A DNA stretch of 6,544 nt. It comes from Candidatus Heimdallarchaeota archaeon. Lineage in GTDB: Archaea; Asgardarchaeota; Heimdallarchaeia; Heimdallarchaeales; Heimdallarchaeaceae. Location: the NCBI GenBank assembly GCA_030628305.1, contig DAOVRE010000089.1, positions 1 to 6,544 of the forward strand. The letters run 5' to 3'. Below the pieces are notes generated by a model. That model worked only from the letters and a program-made list of their open reading frames with translations. It had not been told where the DNA came from and made no database searches. Below are positions 1-3,858 of this stretch, one piece after another. Every line of letters starts with the position of its first letter. The stretch's first letter is position 1. Made by a program: the position numbers and the translations under genes.

Positions 1-84
1 AATTATCATAAAGAGTTGAACAGCCGCTGCGCTATCTAAAGAAGTAAATGTATTTCTTTTGTTTTTTCCAGTTTTCTGATTCAT
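1..84 (-). CDS. 5' end of an unrecognised gene, cut by the left edge
   Basis: An ATG at 84-82 opens a frame that stays open for all 28 codons to the window edge. The visible product begins MNQKTGKNKRNTFTSLDSAA and continues into a hydrophobic stretch ending VQLFMII. A stop codon lies two codons upstream in the same frame, so the start cannot be further 5'. The first 10 residues are lysine/arginine/asparagine-rich. A TATA-like element centred 37 nt upstream of the ATG is spaced much as in the neighbouring gene at 153-566, which supports a separate short-leader transcript. No Shine-Dalgarno sequence is obvious. Too little is present to assign a family. The basic N-terminus followed by a hydrophobic stretch could be a membrane-anchored start, but this is inference. 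It could also be a chance open frame. Confidence 0.42.
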   Translation of the reverse strand, partial: MNQKTGKNKRNTFTSLDSAAAVQLFMII

Positions 85-116
85 TTTCTACGTCACAATC
101 AAAACTTTGTTTCGTG

Positions 117-125
117 CTTATATTG
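117..125 (-). promoter_or_regulatory. Candidate TATA box for the gene at the left edge
   Basis: On the minus strand the sequence reads AAAAACAATATAAGCACG, with an archaeal TATA-like core (CAATATAAG) preceded by an A-rich segment that could serve as a BRE. Initiation about 25 nt downstream would fall near 95, leaving a leader of roughly 10 nt before the ATG at 84. The AT-rich background makes chance matches common. Confidence 0.3.
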
Positions 126-152
126 TTTTTAATCTCTCTGTTTGTTATAGAA

Positions 153-566
153 TTATATGCTTGAAACATACTCTTTCTCAATTAAATTGCGAAATTTTTC
201 TATTTTTTTAAACATGTTTTTTGCTTCATTGTTCACAACGCTTGGTAGTATGCTTGATTTCAAAGCTTTGTCATAGCATTTAGAAAAGTAATTTAGTTGA
301 AATACCAGTTGGACAATTCTAGCATATTGAAATACTTGATCTGGAGCAGTTACTAATGCAACTTTTAGTGATATCTCATTTTGTTCTTCAGGTGTTAAAT
401 CAATGCTATACGCTTCTTTATTACATATGTCAAATAATTTATTTAGGAAAAGTCTACTTTTTTTGAGAACTGAAGCTAGTTCTTTTGCAACATCTGAGAG
501 ACCAGGAACTTCTTTTTTGATGATACTTGCACTCTCAGTAACACTTTCAAGATGCATATTCAACAC
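153..566 (-). CDS. Hypothetical helical protein, 137 aa
   Basis: I do not recognise this protein. The frame starts with GTG at 566-564 and ends with TAA at 155-153. An ATG three codons in, at 557-555, is an equally possible start and would give 134 residues. A weak GGA at 574-572 lies 5 nt before the GTG and 14 nt before the ATG, which slightly favours the GTG. The product looks almost entirely alpha-helical and soluble: charged segments alternate with hydrophobic ones (around residues 27-50, 64-95 and 113-132), with no signal peptide or clear membrane helix. A proline/acidic break (DLTPEEQNE, about residues 56-64) separates N- and C-terminal helices. There are two cysteines (C48, C97), too few for a metal cluster. 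A good TATA box sits just upstream and a probable terminator separates it from the ribophorin-like gene, so it is likely transcribed on its own. Composition matches its neighbours. Confidence 0.6.
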   Translation of the reverse strand: MLNMHLESVTESASIIKKEVPGLSDVAKELASVLKKSRLFLNKLFDICNKEAYSIDLTPEEQNEISLKVALVTAPDQVFQYARIVQLVFQLNYFSKCYDKALKSSILPSVVNNEAKNMFKKIEKFRNLIEKEYVSSI

Positions 567-596
567 TATTGTCCGTTAAGTTAAATTCTATCTTGT

Positions 597-604
597 TTTT
601 ATAT
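597..604 (-). promoter_or_regulatory. TATA box with possible BRE for the 137-aa gene
   Basis: The minus strand reads CCAAAAAGAATATAAAAACA. ATATAAAA (604-597) is a good archaeal TATA box and the purine-rich CCAAAAAGA before it could be the BRE. The box is centred about 34 nt upstream of the GTG at 566. Initiation near 574 would give a leader of only about 8 nt to the GTG or 17 nt to the ATG at 557. This is prediction from spacing and consensus only. Confidence 0.45.
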
Positions 605-625
605 TCTTTTTGGAATGCAACAGCA

Positions 626-693
626 AAAAGGGAAAAAGAAGTAAAAAAGAAAGAGGAAAAAAATCTAAGTTATTATTCTAATAATAATCTTAG
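626..693 (-). terminator. Hairpin plus T-rich tract ending the ribophorin-like gene
   Basis: Read on the minus strand, CTAAG (693-689), one bulged A (688) and TTATTATT (687-680) pair with AATAATAA (677-670) and CTTAG (669-665). That makes a 13-bp stem around a minimal AG loop, which would open to 4-6 nt in practice. One base later comes a run of seven T (663-657), then an almost pure pyrimidine tract (CCTCTTTCTTTTTTACTTC...) to about 626. The last codons and the TAA stop (675-673) of the ribophorin-like gene lie inside the hairpin. Archaeal transcription commonly ends at U-rich tracts, and a hairpin before one also resembles a bacterial intrinsic terminator. The stem is mostly A/T and so weak, and the T-tract is the stronger signal. 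Confidence 0.58.
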
Positions 694-2781
694 AGTTACA
701 AGCTGGCCATTAATCTCATTCTTGAGTCTTTCTATGGTTTGTTGTCTTTCGCGGAATAGTTTAACATAAGATTCTTTGGTCATGCTTTTCTTAGTTCTAT
801 ATTCTTGTTGAAGCGCTCTTAGATTTCTTCTTTCTTCGTAGAGTTTCCTTTCGGCAATTTCTATTTTCTGAACAGATTCTTTGTATCTTCCACCAAGAGC
901 TGATAAACTTATTTTTGATGCCTTCAAGGTTACTTCTTCGGCTCTCATGCGTTTTTCTAGCTTAACACGTAATTCTTTACCTTCTTTTGCTTTCATTTTC
1001 TTACTTGCTATTTTCGCTTTGGTCTGCCTGAGCCGTTCTCTGATAGCTAGAACTTCTTCATATTGTTTTACAAATTCTTCTATCTCATCTGTAGGAATGA
1101 AATCTTGCTTCTTCTCAGTTTCAGAAAGTCCTTTTACTTGTTTTGTTGACCAACGAATTCCAAGGTATATGGTAAAGATAATGCCCACTGCCATAAATTG
1201 CCAGAAGATTGTGATAATCATGTTAAAACCAGTATAAGTATATTTTATGATTATTGATGCATTATCACTTCCCGAGAAGTTTGTGAACTGTAATCCTACC
1301 ACTCTTTTTGTTCCAAGTGCTGTGAAATCAAAGATTTTCCCATAATTAATTATCATATCTTGATAAGGATCTGTATTCCCATACACAATTTCCTTATACA
1401 CTGCTCCCTTGGGAAGAATTATTTCAAGATTTAACCTGTCTATGCTCCAATTTACAATTGAACTTGGAGAAAGTTTGAGTTTGTAGTTTGTACTTCCTTG
1501 TTCTTTCTCTAGAATGCTTTCCATTGGAACTGTGTATACAATTGTAAATTCCATTTCTTCTCCGTGGAAAAGAGGTTCTCTTGGAAAGATAAGTAAAGCT
1601 TGGTGCCCTTCAAATGTACTATCTCTTAAATTGTAAGCGCCCTTGTCATAAAAACCTGCCTCGTTTAACTGGTATTCTAGATTTAAGGATCCTGTTTCAT
1701 CGAACAAATCAATGACGGTAGCGTTTTTTGGAAATACCATCGGAAATGCGTTTAGAGCATACAGTTTTGGAGAGAAATAATCATAATCTTCAGGTCTTTC
1801 ACCACCCAAGAAAATGATATTCTGTGTTTCAGTTATTTGTACTAACCCATAAGGATCAATTTCTACGACTCTATGAACCTCGGTTGCTTTAAACAACAAT
1901 GTGCTTGCATGTTGTTCTATGTCAGCGGTACTTACTGAAGATATGTGTACATTAAGTAGAAGATCGTCAGAATATGATTGACTATAGTTAAAGGGTAATC
2001 TTGTAATGTTTGTCCATTTGAGAGTACCACTTGCTGCGTCATTGATGACGGTTATTCCCTCTGTATTATTTCCTGGAGATATTGGAAATCCTGGCATGTC
2101 TAAAAATAAGTCACCACCTTGTTTTGTAACTTTGACTGATCCATTAACAATTGGTATATCGTTAACAAGAGGATACAACAACTCTTCGTAATGAGTAATC
2201 TGTTCTCCTGAGAAAAGCTCGTGAGTATAAGGCATAGAAAATTCAATATAAGAATTGATGAAATAAACATCATTCTGGTGAATTTCTGTTTTATTTACAT
2301 TGAAAGGAATGACGAAGGTTGTATAGTTCAATAATTTGTTAAATGTATATGCTCGAGTAGCATTGCCTTCTATTAGTGATTCATAAGTGGCATTAGCAAC
2401 ACGAAAACTAACATATGATATTTTATCAGTATGAATATTAGGTAATGTATAATTGAAATAGGTCAAATTTAAATTACCAATTACATCTAATTTAATACTA
2501 TCCGTGATTGAAAGCACACCAAAATTTTCTATGTTAATCGTTCTATTAAATGAAGTTGTTGCATTTAATCCATAGTCGATGACACTGATATCATTGTATC
2601 CTTCATCACTGTATACCATACCACTTGAGGTAAGGAGGGGGGTACTATTCACAATATTCGATAGATCTGTTTGAGGGCTCATTTCTGCGGAACCCTGCGT
2701 TGAATTCAGCAAAGCTGAAAACGATATGCTAACAATGACAAGTAATGTAAAAGTTAACATTGTACTTTTGTTTTTGTGCAT
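673..2781 (-). CDS. RPN1: Ribophorin I (Ost1)-like membrane protein, putative oligosaccharyltransferase subunit
   Basis: Likely a type I membrane protein homologous to eukaryotic ribophorin I, a non-catalytic subunit of the complex that transfers lipid-linked glycans to asparagine. Seen: a signal peptide (basic residues, hydrophobic 8-25, possible cleavage after A32); an ectodomain to about 520; a membrane helix at about 521-543 followed by K/R (inside); and a 159-residue basic, coiled-coil-like tail. Human ribophorin I (607 aa, recalled) has the same plan. Shared motifs include R304-VVEIDPYG-312 (human RVIEVSHWG), R401-x-PLF-x-G then Y416-x-x-P419 (human RFPLFGG, YNLP), and 447-IDRLNLEIILPKGA-460 (human IDSLTVKIILPEGA). 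Two ectodomain segments resemble each other (76-102 and 300-326), as in the eukaryotic protein. By eye, 18 N-x-S/T sequons lie on the outer side and none in the tail. The ATG at 2781 has a GAGGT ribosome site 8 nt upstream. The role in archaeal N-glycosylation, presumably beside an AglB/STT3 enzyme encoded elsewhere, is inferred; no glycosylation gene is adjacent. Confidence 0.85.
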   Translation of the reverse strand: MHKNKSTMLTFTLLVIVSISFSALLNSTQGSAEMSPQTDLSNIVNSTPLLTSSGMVYSDEGYNDISVIDYGLNATTSFNRTINIENFGVLSITDSIKLDVIGNLNLTYFNYTLPNIHTDKISYVSFRVANATYESLIEGNATRAYTFNKLLNYTTFVIPFNVNKTEIHQNDVYFINSYIEFSMPYTHELFSGEQITHYEELLYPLVNDIPIVNGSVKVTKQGGDLFLDMPGFPISPGNNTEGITVINDAASGTLKWTNITRLPFNYSQSYSDDLLLNVHISSVSTADIEQHASTLLFKATEVHRVVEIDPYGLVQITETQNIIFLGGERPEDYDYFSPKLYALNAFPMVFPKNATVIDLFDETGSLNLEYQLNEAGFYDKGAYNLRDSTFEGHQALLIFPREPLFHGEEMEFTIVYTVPMESILEKEQGSTNYKLKLSPSSIVNWSIDRLNLEIILPKGAVYKEIVYGNTDPYQDMIINYGKIFDFTALGTKRVVGLQFTNFSGSDNASIIIKYTYTGFNMIITIFWQFMAVGIIFTIYLGIRWSTKQVKGLSETEKKQDFIPTDEIEEFVKQYEEVLAIRERLRQTKAKIASKKMKAKEGKELRVKLEKRMRAEEVTLKASKISLSALGGRYKESVQKIEIAERKLYEERRNLRALQQEYRTKKSMTKESYVKLFRERQQTIERLKNEINGQLVTLRLLLE

Positions 2782-2789
2782 TTATACTA

Positions 2790-2794
2790 ACCTC
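2790..2794 (-). promoter_or_regulatory. Ribosome binding site of the ribophorin-like gene
   Basis: GAGGT on the minus strand, complementary to the CCUCC end of 16S rRNA, lies 8 nt before the ATG at 2781-2779. It fixes the start at that ATG rather than the internal ATG seven codons later, and so keeps the basic N-terminus of the signal peptide. Confidence 0.65.
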
Positions 2795-2830
2795 GTCTAA
2801 TCCGGTCCTTGTGCAGATGAGTCGGAGCAA

Positions 2831-2838
2831 TTTTAAAT
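2831..2838 (-). promoter_or_regulatory. Candidate TATA box of the ribophorin-like gene
   Basis: The minus strand reads GCCAAAATATTTAAAATTGC. The ATTTAAAA core (2838-2831) resembles an archaeal TATA box and GCCAAAAT could supply the BRE. Initiation about 25 nt downstream, near 2810, would give a leader of about 28 nt containing the GAGGT ribosome site. A second AT-rich element at 2859-2871 (CATATAATATG on the minus strand) is a less well placed alternative. Confidence 0.4.
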
Positions 2839-2896
2839 ATTTTGGCTTATCAGACATTTCATATTATATGCAACGCAATTCTCATAAAATTAACGT

Positions 2897-2913
2897 ATAA
2901 TATACTTAAAATT
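2897..2913 (+). promoter_or_regulatory. Candidate TATA element for the deoC-mutS operon
   Basis: The plus strand reads GTATAATATACTTAAAATTG, containing both TATAATATA and a TTAAAATT segment that matches the ribophorin-side promoter arm. Initiation about 25 nt downstream (roughly 2925-2938) would leave a leader of about 85-95 nt before the GTG of deoC, long for an archaeal gene. A nearer but weaker candidate, TTTTTGTATTTT (2993-3004) preceded by GGAAAA, would give a nearly leaderless deoC transcript. I cannot choose between them from sequence alone. Confidence 0.33.
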
Positions 2914-2945
2914 GCTATTTTGTAGTAATATTTTTCTTTCAGAAA

Positions 2946-2964
2946 ACAAAAAGGCTATTTTTGT
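2946..2964. other. Small hairpin in the deoC leader region
   Basis: ACAAAAA (2946-2952) and TTTTTGT (2958-2964) are exact complements around the 5-nt loop GGCTA. The stem is short and A/T-rich, so stability as RNA is doubtful. As DNA it is a 7-bp inverted repeat between the distal TATA candidate and the deoC start, where an operator could lie. The following T-rich stretch (GCGTTTTATTTTTC) would also allow a pausing or attenuation role. All functional readings are inference. Confidence 0.25.
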
Positions 2965-3021
2965 GCGTTTTATTTTTCATTCAGTAGGAAAATTTTTGTA
3001 TTTTGTCTCATTCAATTATTT

Positions 3022-3822
3022 GTGTATTCTAAAAAAGTGACAGTTGAAGAAGTTGCAAAGACTATTGATCACACAAATTTGAAATCTTTTGCAACAAAAA
3101 ATGAGATTTCTAAGCTATGTAACGAAGCGATAGATTATGGATTTGCCGCTGTCTGTGTAAATACTGCAAATGTTTTACATTGTTCTAAGTTGTTGAAACA
3201 GTCTGATGTAGAAGTAGCTGCTGTTGTAGGTTTTCCTCTCGGTGTTTGTACATCCAAATCCAAATTTTGTGAAACTCAAGAAGCAATTGAACTTGGGGCC
3301 ACGGAAATTGACATGGTTATGAATGTAGGTTTTTTCCGAGACGGCAATTTTTCTGCTGTAGCTGAAGATATTGAAATGGTGGTTAAAGCTGCCGATGGGG
3401 CAAGTGTTAAGGTTATACTTGAAACAGGTTATCTTACTGATGAACAGATAATTAAAGCTTGCCAAATTTCAAAAGATGCTGAAGCTCATTATGTGAAAAC
3501 ATCAACTGGTTTTGGTCCGATGGGAGCTTTCGTTGATCATGTTTCTCTTATGAGGAACGCAATTGGAAAAGATATGGGATTAAAAGCTGCTGGAGGAATT
3601 CGAAACGCTAAAACAGCTGTTCGGATGATAAACGCTGGTGCAGATCGATTAGGGGCAAGTGCGGGTATAACAATTGTCGACTCTCTCACTAAAACCTTGG
3701 AAAATGGCACTTGGTTTAACTCAGATGATGATAAACCTGAGGAAATTTATTCTTGGGGGGCTGCCGATTCAAAGAAACAACCCAAGGACATATATGAGTA
3801 TTATATAGCAAAAAGCAAGTAA
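3022..3822 (+). CDS. deoC: Deoxyribose-phosphate aldolase
   Basis: Class I aldolase (EC 4.1.2.4) that splits 2-deoxyribose-5-phosphate into glyceraldehyde-3-phosphate and acetaldehyde in cytosolic deoxynucleoside breakdown. The TIM barrel is intact: N-terminal D16-H17-T18; FPLG at 71-74; EIDMVMN at 95-101 with the active-site aspartate D97 (E. coli D102); KVILET at 130-135; the Schiff-base lysine K159 in VKTSTGFG (E. coli K167); and K188 in LKAAGGIR (E. coli K201). RLGAS at 209-213 is the usual end of the barrel. Motifs fit the short (Bacillus/archaeal) class of about 220-235 residues. This protein has 266, adding a tail of about 45 residues with an acidic patch (SDDDKPEE) and an aromatic/lysine end (YEYYIAKSK). 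The start is the GTG at 3022: no ATG is in frame upstream before the stop at 2926, and another GTG at 3037 would also spare DHT. No ribosome site is visible. It is probably co-transcribed with mutS. Confidence 0.95.
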   Translation: MYSKKVTVEEVAKTIDHTNLKSFATKNEISKLCNEAIDYGFAAVCVNTANVLHCSKLLKQSDVEVAAVVGFPLGVCTSKSKFCETQEAIELGATEIDMVMNVGFFRDGNFSAVAEDIEMVVKAADGASVKVILETGYLTDEQIIKACQISKDAEAHYVKTSTGFGPMGAFVDHVSLMRNAIGKDMGLKAAGGIRNAKTAVRMINAGADRLGASAGITIVDSLTKTLENGTWFNSDDDKPEEIYSWGAADSKKQPKDIYEYYIAKSK

Positions 3823-3844
3823 TTAATTGAACTTGACTAAGATT

Positions 3845-3850
3845 AGGAGA
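3845..3850 (+). promoter_or_regulatory. Ribosome binding site of mutS
   Basis: AGGAGA lies 8 nt before the ATG at 3859, in the 36-nt gap between deoC and mutS. This is strong, well placed initiation for the second gene of the pair and contrasts with the absence of such a site before deoC. It supports the ATG at 3859 as the mutS start. Confidence 0.7.
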
Positions 3851-3858
3851 AAATCTAA

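Larger units (their letters stand above)
2826..2916. repeat. Perfect 11-bp inverted repeat framing the divergent promoter region
   Basis: AGCAATTTTAA at 2826-2836 is the exact reverse complement of TTAAAATTGCT at 2906-2916, with 69 nt between the arms. Each arm overlaps a TATA-like element pointing outward: one toward the ribophorin-like gene, one toward deoC. Each outward strand therefore reads TTAAAATTGCT. The arms could be shared core-promoter sequence or the half-sites of one regulator. The AT-rich background weakens the case, but the central GC-containing part (TTGCT) is identical too. Confidence 0.5.

Noticed and set aside
1..40. A tRNA-like stretch on the minus strand (GATAGCGCAGCGGCTGTTCA).
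   Set aside because: It resembles part of a D-arm and anticodon arm, but no anticodon stem, acceptor stem or T-arm can be paired, and the same bases form an open reading frame.
569..769. A 66-codon plus-strand open frame across the spacer and the 3' end of the ribophorin-like gene.
   Set aside because: It covers the purine-rich complement of the terminator tract (lysine/glutamate low complexity) and then runs antisense to coding sequence.
881..1237. A 118-codon plus-strand open frame antisense to the ribophorin-like gene.
   Set aside because: It is explained by the codon pattern of the opposite strand, whose reading has clear homology; the antisense product has no recognisable features.
2006..2191. 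A 61-codon plus-strand open frame inside the ribophorin-like gene.
   Set aside because: Antisense shadow with no start signals of its own.
2868..2900. A 10-codon upstream ORF (ATG at 2868, TAA at 2898) before deoC.
   Set aside because: It lies upstream of or within the candidate TATA element, so it is probably not transcribed with deoC, and it has no ribosome site.
3175..3465. A 96-codon minus-strand open frame inside deoC.
   Set aside because: Antisense to the highly conserved catalytic core of DeoC; no independent support.
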